Positions 43,407 to 52,388 are shown, counted from the first letter of the stretch. The stretch: 64,000 bases of DNA from Pigmentiphaga sp. (GCA_023228945.1 JALOAI010000007.1:62001-126000), one strand, 5' to 3'. Notes: generated by a model from the sequence alone, not told the origin. Numbers and translations: made by a program.

Positions 43407-44080
43407 TCGCCCGCCTGCAAGAACGAACTCCCATCACGCTGGCCTTGTCCAAGGGTAGGATCTTCGACGAAACCCTGCCTTTGCTCGAAAACGCCGGCAT
43501 CCAGGTCGACGAGGATCTGGAGCGCTCGCGGCGGCTGATCGTCGCCACCAGCGATCCCGATTTGCGCATCATCATTGTGCGCGCGTCGGATGTCCCCACC
43601 TATGTGCAATATGGTGCCGCCGACGTCGGGGTGGCCGGCAAGGATGTGCTCAACGAGCACGAAGTGCTCCACCCCGGCGGCCTGTACCAGCCGATCGACC
43701 TGGGCATCGCCCGCTGCCGCCTGTGCGTGGCGGCGCCCGCGGGTTTCGATTACCAAGGCGCCGTCTACCAGGGCGCGCGCTTGCGTGTGGCAACCAAGTA
43801 TGTCCAGGCGGCGCGCGAGCATTTCGCCGCCAAGGGCATGCACGTCGACATCATCAAGCTGTACGGCTCGATGGAGTTGGCGCCGCTGGTGGGCCTCGCC
43901 GATGCCATCGTCGATCTGGTGTCCACCGGCAGCACCCTGCGCGCCAACCAGTTGGTGGCAGTCGAGGAGGTCGCCGAGATCTCCTCGCGCCTGATCGTCA
44001 ACCGGGCGGCCCTGAAAACCCGGCGCGAGCGCCTGCAACCGCTGCTCGACGCCTTTGGCCGCGCGAGCGGCAGCGAGTAA
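43403..44080 (+). CDS. hisG: ATP phosphoribosyltransferase, short form (HisG-S)
   Basis: First enzyme of histidine synthesis, condensing ATP with PRPP. The 225-residue product lacks the C-terminal regulatory domain of the long form; short HisG needs HisZ as regulatory partner, and no hisZ is in the window. Conserved segments are LALSKGRIFDETLPLL, VRASDVPTYVQYGAADVGVAGKDVL and DLVSTGSTLRANQL with the PRPP loop. The ATG at 43403 overlaps murA. Confidence 0.96.
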
Positions 44081-44085
44081 GCGAG

Positions 44086-45393
44086 ATGACCCTGATTCAT
44101 CGACTCGATACCCGCCAGCCCACGTTCTCCGAACGGCTGGATGCCTTGCTGGCCTACGAGGCCGGCGACGACGCCGCCATCGAGCAGGCGGTGGCGGCGA
44201 TCCTGGCCGACGTGCGCCGCCGTGGCGACCAGGCCGTGCTCGAATATACCCGCCGCTTCGACCGCAATCCGGCGGCCGGCGTCAGCCATCTCGAAGTCCC
44301 GCTGGCCGATTGCCGGGCCGCGCTCGAGAGTCTGCCCGCCGCCCAGCGGGAGGCCCTCGAAACGGCCGCCGAACGCATCCGCGCCTATCATCGCCATCAA
44401 CTGGCCGAAAGCTGGCAATATACCGAGCCCGACGGCACCGTGCTGGGGCAGAAGATCACCCCGCTCGATCGCGTGGGCCTCTACGTGCCGGGCGGCAAGG
44501 CGGCCTATCCGTCGTCGTTGCTGATGAACGCCATTCCCGCCAAGGTGGCCGGAGTCGGCGAACTGATCATGGTCACGCCCACGCCGGACGGCGAACGCAA
44601 TCCGCTGGTGCTGGCGGCCGCCGCCATCGCCGGCGTCGATCGCGTCTTGGCCATCGGCGGCGCCCAGGCGGTGGCCGCGCTGGCCTATGGCACCGACTTC
44701 ATCGAGCCCGTCGACAAAATCGTGGGGCCGGGCAACGCCTACGTGGCGGCCGCCAAGCGCCGCGTCTTCGGCACGGTAGGCATCGACATGATCGCCGGGC
44801 CCTCCGAGATCCTCGTCATTGCCGACGGCAGCGCCCCGGCCGACTGGATCGCCATGGATCTTTTTTCGCAGGCCGAGCACGACGAAATGGCGCAGTCCAT
44901 CCTGCTGTGCCCCGACGCCGCCTATCTCGATGCCGTGGAAGAAGCCATCGGCCGGTTGTTGCCCACCATGCCGCGCGCCGACATCATCCGCACCAGCCTG
45001 GCCAATCGCGGCGCGCTGATTCTGGTAAACGACCTGGCCGAGGCATGCGATATCGCCAACCGGATTGCGCCGGAGCACCTCGAGATCGCCACCGCCGAGC
45101 CCGAGCACTGGGCACAGAAAATCCGGCATGCCGGCGCGATCTTCCTGGGCCCCTATACCTCCGAATCCCTGGGCGACTACTGCGCGGGCCCCAACCACGT
45201 CCTGCCCACCGCGCGCACCGCCCGCTTTTCCTCGCCGCTCGGAGTCTACGACTTCCAAAAGCGTTCCAGCCTCATCCAGGTCTCGCGCGAAGGCGCCCAA
45301 ACCCTGGGCCGCATCGCTTCCGCGCTGGCTCATGGCGAAGGGTTGTCCGCGCACGCCCGCAGCGCCGAGTACCGGCTGTCATCCGATTCCTGA
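44086..45393 (+). CDS. hisD: Histidinol dehydrogenase
   Basis: HisD performs the last two steps, oxidising histidinol to histidine with NAD and zinc. The 435-residue product carries YVPGGKAAYPSSLLMNAIPAKVAGV, the GPGNAYVAAAKR motif, the IDMIAGPSEILV stretch and the catalytic/zinc region DLFSQAEHDEMAQSILL, with GPYTSESLGDYCAGPNHVLPT near the end. It begins 5 bp after hisG and is followed only 12 bp later by hisB: hisC, which commonly sits between them, is absent. Confidence 0.97.
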   Translation: MTLIHRLDTRQPTFSERLDALLAYEAGDDAAIEQAVAAILADVRRRGDQAVLEYTRRFDRNPAAGVSHLEVPLADCRAALESLPAAQREALETAAERIRAYHRHQLAESWQYTEPDGTVLGQKITPLDRVGLYVPGGKAAYPSSLLMNAIPAKVAGVGELIMVTPTPDGERNPLVLAAAAIAGVDRVLAIGGAQAVAALAYGTDFIEPVDKIVGPGNAYVAAAKRRVFGTVGIDMIAGPSEILVIADGSAPADWIAMDLFSQAEHDEMAQSILLCPDAAYLDAVEEAIGRLLPTMPRADIIRTSLANRGALILVNDLAEACDIANRIAPEHLEIATAEPEHWAQKIRHAGAIFLGPYTSESLGDYCAGPNHVLPTARTARFSSPLGVYDFQKRSSLIQVSREGAQTLGRIASALAHGEGLSAHARSAEYRLSSDS

Positions 45394-45405
45394 ACAGGAT
45401 TTCCC

Positions 45406-45993
45406 ATGCGTACCGCCCAGATTACCCGTAACACCCAGGAAACCCAGGTCGAGGTAAAGATCAACCTCGACGGCACCGGCCGCCAGAATCTCAACACCGG
45501 CGTGCCCTTCCTCGATCACATGCTCGATCAGATCGTCCGCCACGGCCTCATCGATCTCGACATCCAGGTCAAGGGCGATCTGCACATCGATGCCCACCAC
45601 ACCGTCGAAGACACCGGCATTACGCTGGGCCAGGCCTTCGCCCAGGCGGTTGGCAACAAGGCGGGCCTGCGGCGCTACGGCCATGCCTACGTACCGCTCG
45701 ACGAAGCCCTGACGCGGGTGGTGGTCGATCTCTCCGGCCGGCCGGGCCTGTTCTACAACGTGCCATACACGCGCGCCATGATCGGCCAGTTCGATGTCGA
45801 CCTCGCCCGCGAGTTCTTCCAGGGCTTCGTCAACCATGCCTGGGTCACCTTGCACATCGATAATCTCAAGGGCGAGAACGCCCACCACCAGTGCGAGACG
45901 GTGTTCAAGGCCTTCGGCCGCGCCCTGCGCATGGCGGTCGAGGGTGATCCGCGGGCCGGCGATACCGTGCCTTCCACCAAGGGAGTGCTCTGA
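45406..45993 (+). CDS. hisB: Imidazoleglycerol-phosphate dehydratase
   Basis: A 195-residue monofunctional dehydratase without the phosphatase domain found in enterobacteria. The manganese-binding motifs are DAHHTVEDTGITLG and GENAHHQCETVFKAFGRALR; FLDHMLDQIVRHG near the N-terminus and STKGVL at the C-terminus are also typical. It converts imidazoleglycerol phosphate to imidazoleacetol phosphate. hisH begins two bases later. Histidinol-phosphatase must be encoded elsewhere. Confidence 0.97.
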   Translation: MRTAQITRNTQETQVEVKINLDGTGRQNLNTGVPFLDHMLDQIVRHGLIDLDIQVKGDLHIDAHHTVEDTGITLGQAFAQAVGNKAGLRRYGHAYVPLDEALTRVVVDLSGRPGLFYNVPYTRAMIGQFDVDLAREFFQGFVNHAWVTLHIDNLKGENAHHQCETVFKAFGRALRMAVEGDPRAGDTVPSTKGVL

Positions 45994-45995
45994 GC

Positions 45996-46652
45996 ATGGC
46001 CGCATCCAGCATCGCGGTCGTCGATGCCGGAGCCGGCAACCTGCATTCGGTGGTGCGCGCCTTGCGCTTCGCGGCTCCCGAAGCCGATATCCGGGTGTGC
46101 CAGACCGCCGCGCAGATCGCCGAGGCCGAGCGGGTGGTACTGCCCGGCCAGGGCGCCTTCGGCGACTGCATGCGACAGCTCGAGCGCGCCGGCCTGGTGC
46201 CGGTGGTCGAGCAGGCCGCGCGCAGCAAGCCTCTGCTGGGCGTCTGCGTTGGCCTGCAAATGCTCTTCGAGCGCAGCGAAGAAGCTCCCGGTGTCCAAGG
46301 TCTGGGGCTGTTGGCCGGCGACGTGGCGCGTTTTCGCGGGCCGTCGTTCGATGCCGCCAGCCAGCCCGCCGGCGAAGCGCTCAAGGTGCCCCACATGGGC
46401 TGGAACCGGGTGCGCCAGCCCGCGCCGCATCCTCTGTGGCATGGCATCGCCGACCATTCCTATTTCTATTTCGTGCACAGCTATTACGTCAGGCCGGCCG
46501 AACCCGCCCAATGGGCAGGGCAAACCCTCTACGGACTCGACTTTACGTGCGCGGTGGCAGCAGATAACATCTTTGCTACTCAGTTTCATCCCGAAAAAAG
46601 CGCCAACGCGGGTTTGCAGCTCTATCGCAACTTCGTGCACTGGCAGCCCTGA
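45996..46652 (+). CDS. hisH: Imidazole glycerol phosphate synthase, glutaminase subunit HisH
   Basis: HisH frees ammonia from glutamine for HisF. The 218-residue class I amidotransferase has the oxyanion strand LPGQGAFGDCM, the nucleophile Cys in LLGVCVGLQMLFERSEE, and the catalytic His-Glu in ATQFHPEKS. VPHMGWNRV and HSYYVRP are the usual intermediate motifs. It starts MAASSIAVVDAGAGNLHS just after hisB. Confidence 0.97.
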   Translation: MAASSIAVVDAGAGNLHSVVRALRFAAPEADIRVCQTAAQIAEAERVVLPGQGAFGDCMRQLERAGLVPVVEQAARSKPLLGVCVGLQMLFERSEEAPGVQGLGLLAGDVARFRGPSFDAASQPAGEALKVPHMGWNRVRQPAPHPLWHGIADHSYFYFVHSYYVRPAEPAQWAGQTLYGLDFTCAVAADNIFATQFHPEKSANAGLQLYRNFVHWQP

Positions 46653-46708
46653 AGTCCGCTTCCGGCCCTGACGCCGGCCATCCACCTCTAGTCGAACTCT
46701 CTCACGTC

Positions 46709-47458
46709 ATGTTGCTCATCCCCGCCATCGACCTCAAAGACGGGCGTTGCGTACGCCTGCGCCAAGGCGACCTGGACGATGTCACCATTTTTTCCGAAGA
46801 TCCCGTCGCGATGGCCCAGCGTTGGTTCGAGGCCGGCGCACGCCGCCTCCATCTCGTGGATCTCAATGGCGCCGTGGCCGGCAAGCCGCGCAACGAAGCC
46901 TCGATCCGCGCCATCGTCGACGCCGTGGGCGCCGACATGCCGGTCCAGATCGGCGGCGGCATCCGCGATCTCGACACCATCGAACGCTATCTCGATGGCG
47001 GCGTGTCGTACGTCATCATCGGTACCGCCGCGGTCAAGAACCCCGGTTTCCTGCACGATGCCTGCAGTGCGTTCCCGGGCAACATCATCGTCGGCCTCGA
47101 TGCCCGCGACGGTAAAGTGGCCACCGATGGCTGGAGCAAGCTCACCGGCCACGACGTGGTCGACCTCGCCCGCAAGTTCGAAGACTACGGCTGCGAAGCC
47201 ATCATCTACACCGATATCGGCCGCGATGGCATGCTCTCCGGTGTCAACGTCGAGGCCACCGTGCGCCTGGCCCAGGCCGTGCGCATCCCGGTCTATGCCT
47301 CGGGCGGCATCGCCAGCATGGCCGACGTCGAAGCCCTGTGCGCCGTCTACGACGAAGGCGTCGAAGGCGCCATCCTGGGCCGCAGCATCTACGAAGGCAC
47401 ACTCGACTTCGAAGCCGCCCAGGCCCGCGCCGACGAACTGATGGAAGGTGAGGCATGA
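46709..47458 (+). CDS. hisA: ProFAR isomerase HisA
   Basis: A 249-residue beta/alpha barrel that opens the ribose ring of ProFAR. The two catalytic aspartates are in IPAIDLKDGRCVRL (strand 1) and VGLDARDGKVATDGW (strand 5); IGGGIRDLDTIERYL and YASGGIAS bind phosphate. It is 56 bp downstream of hisH and its stop overlaps the hisF ATG. Confidence 0.97.
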   Translation: MLLIPAIDLKDGRCVRLRQGDLDDVTIFSEDPVAMAQRWFEAGARRLHLVDLNGAVAGKPRNEASIRAIVDAVGADMPVQIGGGIRDLDTIERYLDGGVSYVIIGTAAVKNPGFLHDACSAFPGNIIVGLDARDGKVATDGWSKLTGHDVVDLARKFEDYGCEAIIYTDIGRDGMLSGVNVEATVRLAQAVRIPVYASGGIASMADVEALCAVYDEGVEGAILGRSIYEGTLDFEAAQARADELMEGEA

Positions 47459-48330
47459 GCGTGCAGGGCCGCCCCAAACGCGAATCCTCCCTTGGGGAGG
47501 CAGTCGCGCAGCGACCGGAGGGCAGTGCATCCGGCGTGCCAGCCTCGGGGCTCACCTGCCGGATCATTCCCTGTCTCGACGTCAACGCCGGCCGGGTAGT
47601 CAAGGGCGTCAACTTCGTCAGCCTGGCCGACGCCGGCGACCCGGTGGAAATCGCCCGGCGCTACAACGAACAAGGCGCCGACGAGCTCACCTTTCTCGAC
47701 ATTACCGCCTCGAGCGACGACCGCGATCTCATTCTGCCCATCATCGAGCAGGTGGCCGAACAGGTCTTCATTCCGCTCACCGTGGGCGGCGGCGTGCGTC
47801 AGGCCAGCGACGTCCGCCGCTTGCTCAACGCCGGGGCCGATAAGGTTTCCATCAACACCTCCGCCGTACAGCGGCCCGAACTGATCGAAGAGGCCGCGGG
47901 CCAATACGGTTCGCAATGCATCGTGGTGGCGATCGACGCCAAACGGGTCAGCGGGCCGGGAGAGGCCCCGCGCTGGGAGGTCTTCACCCATGGCGGACGC
48001 AAGGCCACCGGGCTCGAAGTCGTGGCCTGGGCGCGCCGCATGGCCGAGCTGGGCGCCGGCGAGCTGTTGCTCACCAGCATGGATCGCGATGGCACGCGAT
48101 CGGGATTCGATCTCGAACTCACCCGCGCCGTGGCCGATGCCGTGCCCGTGCCCGTGATCGCCTCGGGCGGAGTGGGCGGCCTCGCCGATCTCGCCGACGG
48201 CATCCAGATCGGTCACGCCAGCGCCGTCCTCGCCGCCAGCATCTTCCACTACGGCCAGCACACCATCGCCGAAGCCAAACGCTACATGGCGCAGCGCGGC
48301 ATCGCCGTGCGTCTGGAGGATGGAACATGA
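47455..48330 (+). CDS. hisF: Imidazole glycerol phosphate synthase cyclase subunit HisF, with repeat-derived N-terminus
   Basis: HisF closes the imidazole ring using ammonia from HisH. The barrel proper begins at TCRIIPCLDVNAGRVVKG (about residue 34), with the second catalytic aspartate in VVAIDAKRVSG, plus GGGVRQASDVRRLL and ASGGVGGLADL. It is 291 residues, about 30 longer than usual: the N-terminal MSVQGRPKRESSLGEA and on comes from the palindromic repeat found also in the ABC permease gene. The repeat sits directly behind the start codon that overlaps hisA. A start further in would need a non-standard codon, so translation of the extension is likely. Confidence 0.96.
   Translation: MSVQGRPKRESSLGEAVAQRPEGSASGVPASGLTCRIIPCLDVNAGRVVKGVNFVSLADAGDPVEIARRYNEQGADELTFLDITASSDDRDLILPIIEQVAEQVFIPLTVGGGVRQASDVRRLLNAGADKVSINTSAVQRPELIEEAAGQYGSQCIVVAIDAKRVSGPGEAPRWEVFTHGGRKATGLEVVAWARRMAELGAGELLLTSMDRDGTRSGFDLELTRAVADAVPVPVIASGGVGGLADLADGIQIGHASAVLAASIFHYGQHTIAEAKRYMAQRGIAVRLEDGT
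47466..47534 (+). repeat. Palindromic repeat, copy 2, in frame at the start of hisF
   Basis: Aligned without gaps to 40740-40808, differing at eight positions by hand count. The hairpin cores CCTCCCTTGGGGAGG and GTCGC-GCA-GCGAC are kept. The differences leave the reading frame open and the encoded peptide nearly the same (GRPKRESSLGEAVAQRPEGS against GRPKHESSLGEGVAQRLEGS). Confidence 0.85.
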
Positions 48331-48728
48331 GCGGTAGCTGGCTCGATGCCGTCGTCTTCGACGAGCACGGCCTGGTGCCGGCCATCGCGCAGGATGCCGG
48401 CACGGGGCGCATTCTCATGTTCGCCTTCATGAACCGCGAGTCGCTCGCGCTCACGCAGGCAAGCGGCTATGCCACCTATTGGTCACGTTCGCGTGGCAAA
48501 CTCTGGAAAAAAGGCGAGGAGTCCGGCCACCGTCAGCGTGTCCGGGCCATGCGCCTCGATTGCGATGGCGACGTCGTCCTGCTCCAGATCGAGCAAGAGG
48601 GCGGCATCGCCTGCCACACCGGCCGCGAGAGTTGTTTCTTCCGGCAACTCATCACGCAAGACGGGGAACCCAATTGGCAAACCACCGATCCCATACTCAA
48701 GGATCCGTCCCGGATCTATTCATCCTGA
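48327..48728 (+). CDS. hisI: Phosphoribosyl-AMP cyclohydrolase HisI
   Basis: A 133-residue monofunctional cyclohydrolase, opening the adenine ring of phosphoribosyl-AMP. The zinc/magnesium-binding motifs are seen: FMNRESLALTQASGYATYWSRSRGKLW, RLDCDGDVVLLQ and IACHTGRESCFFR. The ATGA overlap with hisF shows coupling. hisE is a separate gene 7 bp on, as in most Betaproteobacteria, while enterobacteria have a HisIE fusion. Confidence 0.96.
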   Translation: MSGSWLDAVVFDEHGLVPAIAQDAGTGRILMFAFMNRESLALTQASGYATYWSRSRGKLWKKGEESGHRQRVRAMRLDCDGDVVLLQIEQEGGIACHTGRESCFFRQLITQDGEPNWQTTDPILKDPSRIYSS

Positions 48729-48735
48729 TCCTGCC

Positions 48736-49092
48736 ATGACCGACTCCACCCCCGGCCAGCCCGACGTTCTCGCACGGGTGGCCGATACCATCGCGGCGCG
48801 GCGGCCCGATCGCGGCGGAGACCCTACCGCTTCCTACGTGGCCAAACTGCTCAGTCGCGGGCCCGACGCCTTTCTCAAGAAGATCGGTGAGGAGGCCACC
48901 GAAGTCGTGCTGGCGGCCAAGAACGGCGATGCCCAGCAGATTCTGTACGAGACCGCCGATCTCTGGTTCCATTGCCTGGTGGCGCTCGAGCATTACGGCC
49001 TGCGCCCCGAACAGGTGTTGGCCGAGCTGGCTCGTCGCGAGGGTTTGTCCGGTTTGGCCGAGAAAGCGGCGCGTCCGTCGTCGGCGGCTTAG
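48736..49092 (+). CDS. hisE: Phosphoribosyl-ATP pyrophosphatase HisE
   Basis: A 118-residue all-alpha MazG-like pyrophosphohydrolase, acting on phosphoribosyl-ATP. Conserved residues: SYVAKLLSRGPDAFLKKIGEEATEVVLAAK and ADLWFHCLVALEHYGL, with the metal-binding EExxE...ExxD arrangement. It is the last his gene of the block; tatA follows after 131 bp. Confidence 0.95.
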   Translation: MTDSTPGQPDVLARVADTIAARRPDRGGDPTASYVAKLLSRGPDAFLKKIGEEATEVVLAAKNGDAQQILYETADLWFHCLVALEHYGLRPEQVLAELARREGLSGLAEKAARPSSAA

Positions 49093-49223
49093 GGCTCTTT
49101 CCATATCCATCCCCGCCGGGGCGGGAAAACCACCAGCCGAACAAGGCGGTGTTCCGCTCCAGGTTGGTTAGAATGCTTATTCTCTACACGGGCAATGCCT
49201 GCCCGTTTCCAACGGAGTGATCC

Positions 49224-49457
49224 ATGGGTTCGTTCAGTATCTGGCATTGGCTCATCGTGCTGCTGGTGGTGGCGCTGATTTTCGGCACCAAAAAGCTGCG
49301 CAATATCGGTGAAGACCTCGGCGGCGCCGTCAAGGGCTTCAAAACGGGCATGAAAGAAGGGGAAGACGAAGCCGCGGCCGCCAAGGTCGAAACCCGCAAA
49401 GTGCAGGACGACACGATCGACGTCCAGGCCCGCGAAAAAAATTCGAGCAACTCTTGA
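49224..49457 (+). CDS. tatA: Sec-independent protein translocase TatA
   Basis: A 77-residue protein: a very short periplasmic N-terminus, one transmembrane helix (SIWHWLIVLLVVALIFGTKKL), the FGTKKLRNIGEDLGGAVKGFKTGMKE amphipathic region and an acidic tail. TatA forms the translocation pore for folded Tat substrates. The 131-bp gap to hisE probably holds a promoter for tatABC. Confidence 0.95.
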   Translation: MGSFSIWHWLIVLLVVALIFGTKKLRNIGEDLGGAVKGFKTGMKEGEDEAAAAKVETRKVQDDTIDVQAREKNSSNS

Positions 49458-49481
49458 TGCCGCTCGCGGCCCCGGTCCGGC

Positions 49482-50123
49482 ATGTTCGATCTTAGTTTTT
49501 TCGAGCTCCTCGTGATTGGCGCGGTGGCTCTGGTGGTCATCGGCCCGGAACGCTTGCCTCGTGTCGCGCGCACGGCCGGACAATGGGTGGGCAAGATCCA
49601 GCGCTACGTGTCGGACGTCAAGAACGACATCAATCGCGAAATGGAAATCGAAGAGTTGCGGCGGCTGCGCGCGGAGATGAACGAAACCGCGCGCTCAGTC
49701 GAGGCCACCGCGCTGTCCATGGAGAACTCCCTGCGCCAGCAGGCCTCGCTCGATCTCGATGAGCCGGCCGCGAACGCAGGCGAAGCCGCCGCTCCGGCCG
49801 GCGCCGCCGACGAAACACTGGCCGCCATACCCTCCGTGCCGAGCGCCGAGCAAGAGCCCGCCCCGGAGGAGCCGCCAGCCGTGGGTACGGTGCCGGCCCC
49901 TTCAGCCTCTTCCTCACCGCAAAACCCGCCGTCGGCCGCCAACCCTGCGCCGGATCAGCCGTCTGTTGCCAGCCTTGCCCCGGATCAGCCGGAGGCTCCT
50001 GTTGCGGCCGGCTCCGATTCGCGATCATCGGCCAGCGCCGAGCCCTTGCACTCCGCGGCCCCGGCCGCGCTCGCCGAGGCTGTCCGCGCCGACGCGTCCA
50101 AAGCTTCTTCCCGCACCCCATGA
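49482..50123 (+). CDS. tatB: Sec-independent protein translocase TatB
   Basis: A 213-residue protein starting MFDLSFFELLVIGAVALVVIGPERLP, the typical TatB helix with conserved Glu and the GPERLP hinge. A charged coiled region (about 45-85) follows, then a ~120-residue Ala/Pro/Ser-rich tail, probably disordered. TatB with TatC receives twin-arginine signal peptides. Its stop overlaps the tatC ATG. Confidence 0.95.
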   Translation: MFDLSFFELLVIGAVALVVIGPERLPRVARTAGQWVGKIQRYVSDVKNDINREMEIEELRRLRAEMNETARSVEATALSMENSLRQQASLDLDEPAANAGEAAAPAGAADETLAAIPSVPSAEQEPAPEEPPAVGTVPAPSASSSPQNPPSAANPAPDQPSVASLAPDQPEAPVAAGSDSRSSASAEPLHSAAPAALAEAVRADASKASSRTP

Positions 50124-50899
50124 CCTCCGCCGATACGCCCGAGCCCAACGAGAAGACGGAAACCTTCGTTTCCCATCTGGTCGAGCTGCGGCAGCGCCTG
50201 CTCAAGGCGGCCGGTTCCGTGATGGTGATATTCGTCGTGCTCTTCGCCTGGCCCGGCGCCTCCTTCATCTACGACGTGCTGGCCCAGCCCATGCTGTCCA
50301 CGCTGCCCGAAGGCACCCGCATGATCGCCACGGGGGTCATCACGCCGTTCATGGTGCCGGTCAAGGTCACGCTGCTGGCGGCCTTCGTGCTGGCCTTGCC
50401 CATCGTGCTCTACCAGGCATGGGCCTTCGTCGCCCCGGGGCTCTACCTGCACGAGAAAAAGCTCGCGCTGCCGCTGATCTTCACCAGCACGCTGCTGTTT
50501 CTGGCCGGAATGGCTTTCTGTTATTTCTTCGTGTTCGGCACGGTGTTCCAGTTCATTGCGTCGTTCGCGCCGCAGTCGATCACGCCCGCTCCCGACATCG
50601 AGGCCTACCTCAACTTTGTGATGACGATGTTCCTCGCCTTCGGCATCACCTTCGAGGTGCCGGTGGCCGTGGTGCTGCTCATCCTCACCGGCGCGGTCAC
50701 CGTCGCCAAGCTGCGGGCGATCCGGGGCTACGTCATCGTGGGAGCCTTCGTCGTGGCCGCCATTTTCACGCCGCCCGACGTGGTCAGCCAGTTCATGCTG
50801 GCGGTGCCGCTGTGCCTGCTCTACGAGGTCGGTATCCTCATCGGCCGGGTGATCGAGCGCAAGGCCGAAGCGGCCGAGGCGGAGGCGGGGGATGTCTGA
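50120..50899 (+). CDS. tatC: Sec-independent protein translocase TatC
   Basis: A 259-residue polytopic protein with six helices. Conserved parts: FVSHLVELRQRLLKA (N-terminal helix that binds the RR signal), VAPGLYLHEKKLALP, and the helix containing AFGITFEVPV with the buried glutamate. The C-terminal segment ends in a cluster of Glu/Ala. It overlaps the downstream Nif3-type gene by 8 bp. Confidence 0.96.
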   Translation: MTSADTPEPNEKTETFVSHLVELRQRLLKAAGSVMVIFVVLFAWPGASFIYDVLAQPMLSTLPEGTRMIATGVITPFMVPVKVTLLAAFVLALPIVLYQAWAFVAPGLYLHEKKLALPLIFTSTLLFLAGMAFCYFFVFGTVFQFIASFAPQSITPAPDIEAYLNFVMTMFLAFGITFEVPVAVVLLILTGAVTVAKLRAIRGYVIVGAFVVAAIFTPPDVVSQFMLAVPLCLLYEVGILIGRVIERKAEAAEAEAGDV

Positions 50900-51863
50900 C
50901 CACGGGCCAAAGCGCAAACCTCGTCCTTCAGAACCGGACCAAGCCAGGCAGTCGCTCCCCGGAGCCCGGGCCGAGCCCGACCCGGCCGGGCGGGCGGCGC
51001 GCAACCGGTTCGAGGCCGAAGGCGTCCCGGAATCGGTGCGCGGCGGTCCCGTAGCCGGAAGCCTCCAGCCCCAGCCCTCGGTCGGCCGCGATGAGCTCGA
51101 ACGCTGGCTGGCCGACGAGCTGTGCCTTGCCCGGTTCCGCGACTACTGTCCCAATGGTTTGCAGGTGGCCGGCGCCGAGACCATTCGTCGCATCGTCACC
51201 GGTGTGACGGCGTCGCGCGCCTTGCTCGAACAAGCGGCGGCGCGCGGCGCCGATGCCGTGCTGGTGCACCACGGCTGGTTCTGGAAAAACGACGACCCGC
51301 GCATCGTCGGCATGTTGCATGCGCGGCTCAAGCTCGCGCTGCGGCACGATCTCAATCTCTTCGCCTACCACCTGCCGCTGGATGCGCATCCCGTCTGGGG
51401 CAATAACGCGCAACTGGCGCGGGTCCTGGGCCTGGACCCCGAAATGGCCCAGGGCAAGCCTGGCGAAGCCGAGGTGCCGGTCACGCTCGACGCCGATGGT
51501 TTGCTCTGGACGGGCCGGGCGCCCGGCCTGGGCACGGTGGGCGATTTCGTTCGGCAAGTAGAGCAGCGGCTGGGCCGCGCGGCTCTCTGGGTGGGCGAAG
51601 TCGAGGCCCCGCTGGGCAAAGTCGTGTGGTGCACAGGCGGCGCCCAGGGTTACATGAACCAGGCGATCGAAGCCGGGGCCAGCGTCTATCTCACCGGCGA
51701 AGCGTCGGAATACAACACCCACCTGGCCCGCGAAACCGGTGTCGCCTTCGTGGCCGCGGGCCATCATGCCACCGAGCGCTATGGCGTGCAGGCGCTGGGC
51801 CAGGCGGTGGCCGAGCGCTTCGGCGTGGCGGTGGAGTTCATCGACATCGACAATCCGGTTTAA
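50892..51863 (+). CDS. Nif3-like/DUF34 dinuclear metal protein with long N-terminal extension
   Basis: A 323-residue member of the NIF3 (DUF34) family, cytoplasmic proteins with a dinuclear metal site and debated function (GTP cyclohydrolase I type 2-like). The conserved region starts at RDYCPNGLQV (about residue 84); metal ligands are in VLVHHGWFW and in CTGGAQGYMNQAIEAGASVYLTGE and VAAGHHATERYG. The first ~68 residues are Arg/Pro/Glu-rich and not expected in this family (usually about 250 residues). They lie behind an ATG overlapping tatC. A GTG near 51036 could start a shorter protein. Confidence 0.88.
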   Translation: MSDHGPKRKPRPSEPDQARQSLPGARAEPDPAGRAARNRFEAEGVPESVRGGPVAGSLQPQPSVGRDELERWLADELCLARFRDYCPNGLQVAGAETIRRIVTGVTASRALLEQAAARGADAVLVHHGWFWKNDDPRIVGMLHARLKLALRHDLNLFAYHLPLDAHPVWGNNAQLARVLGLDPEMAQGKPGEAEVPVTLDADGLLWTGRAPGLGTVGDFVRQVEQRLGRAALWVGEVEAPLGKVVWCTGGAQGYMNQAIEAGASVYLTGEASEYNTHLARETGVAFVAAGHHATERYGVQALGQAVAERFGVAVEFIDIDNPV

Positions 51864-51920
51864 CGCCCCGGGGGCGTCGCCGCGCGCCCGTGGCGGCGGC
51901 CGGCTCCCCGTCGCCGGACT

Positions 51921-52388
51921 TCAGCCCTGGCGGTTCTGCTGCTTGAGGGCGTCGCGGATCTCACGCAATAGCAACACATCCTCGGGCGGCGCCGCGGCAG
52001 GCTCTTCAGCCGCGGTTTCCCGCTCGTGCTCGATGCGCTTGCGGGCGTTGTTGAGCATTTTCACCATCACGAACACCACAAAGGCGAGCAAGATGAAATT
52101 GATCAGGATGGTGATGAAGTTGCCCCAGGCGAACAGGGTGGCTCCCGCGGTGTTCAGATCGGCGTAGGTCATGGCGCCGGTGTAGCCCTCCGGCATTTTC
52201 AACACGATGAATTTGTTGGTGAAATCGGCGGAGCCGCCCAGGATGACGTTGACCACCGGCATGATGATATCCCGCACCATCGAATCGACGATCTTGGAAA
52301 AAGCGCCGCCGATGATGACGGCAACTGCCAGATCCATGACGTTGCCGCGAACGGCGAAGTCCCGGAATTCGCGTAAAAAGCCTTTCAT
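51921..52388 (-). CDS. mscL: Large-conductance mechanosensitive channel MscL
   Basis: MscL opens under membrane tension to release solutes during hypo-osmotic shock. The 155-residue product begins MKGFLREFRDFAVRGNVMDLAVAVIIGGAF in overlapping pieces (FREF..RGNVxDLAV is diagnostic), has TM1 and TM2 (TILINFILLAFVVFVMV) and a charged C-terminal helix ending EIRDALK. The second of two nearby ATGs (52388) is chosen because AGGA lies 8 bp upstream; the other is at 52394. Its 3' end faces the Nif3-like gene, and its 5' end faces petA. Confidence 0.95.
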   Translation of the reverse strand: MKGFLREFRDFAVRGNVMDLAVAVIIGGAFSKIVDSMVRDIIMPVVNVILGGSADFTNKFIVLKMPEGYTGAMTYADLNTAGATLFAWGNFITILINFILLAFVVFVMVKMLNNARKRIEHERETAAEEPAAAPPEDVLLLREIRDALKQQNRQG

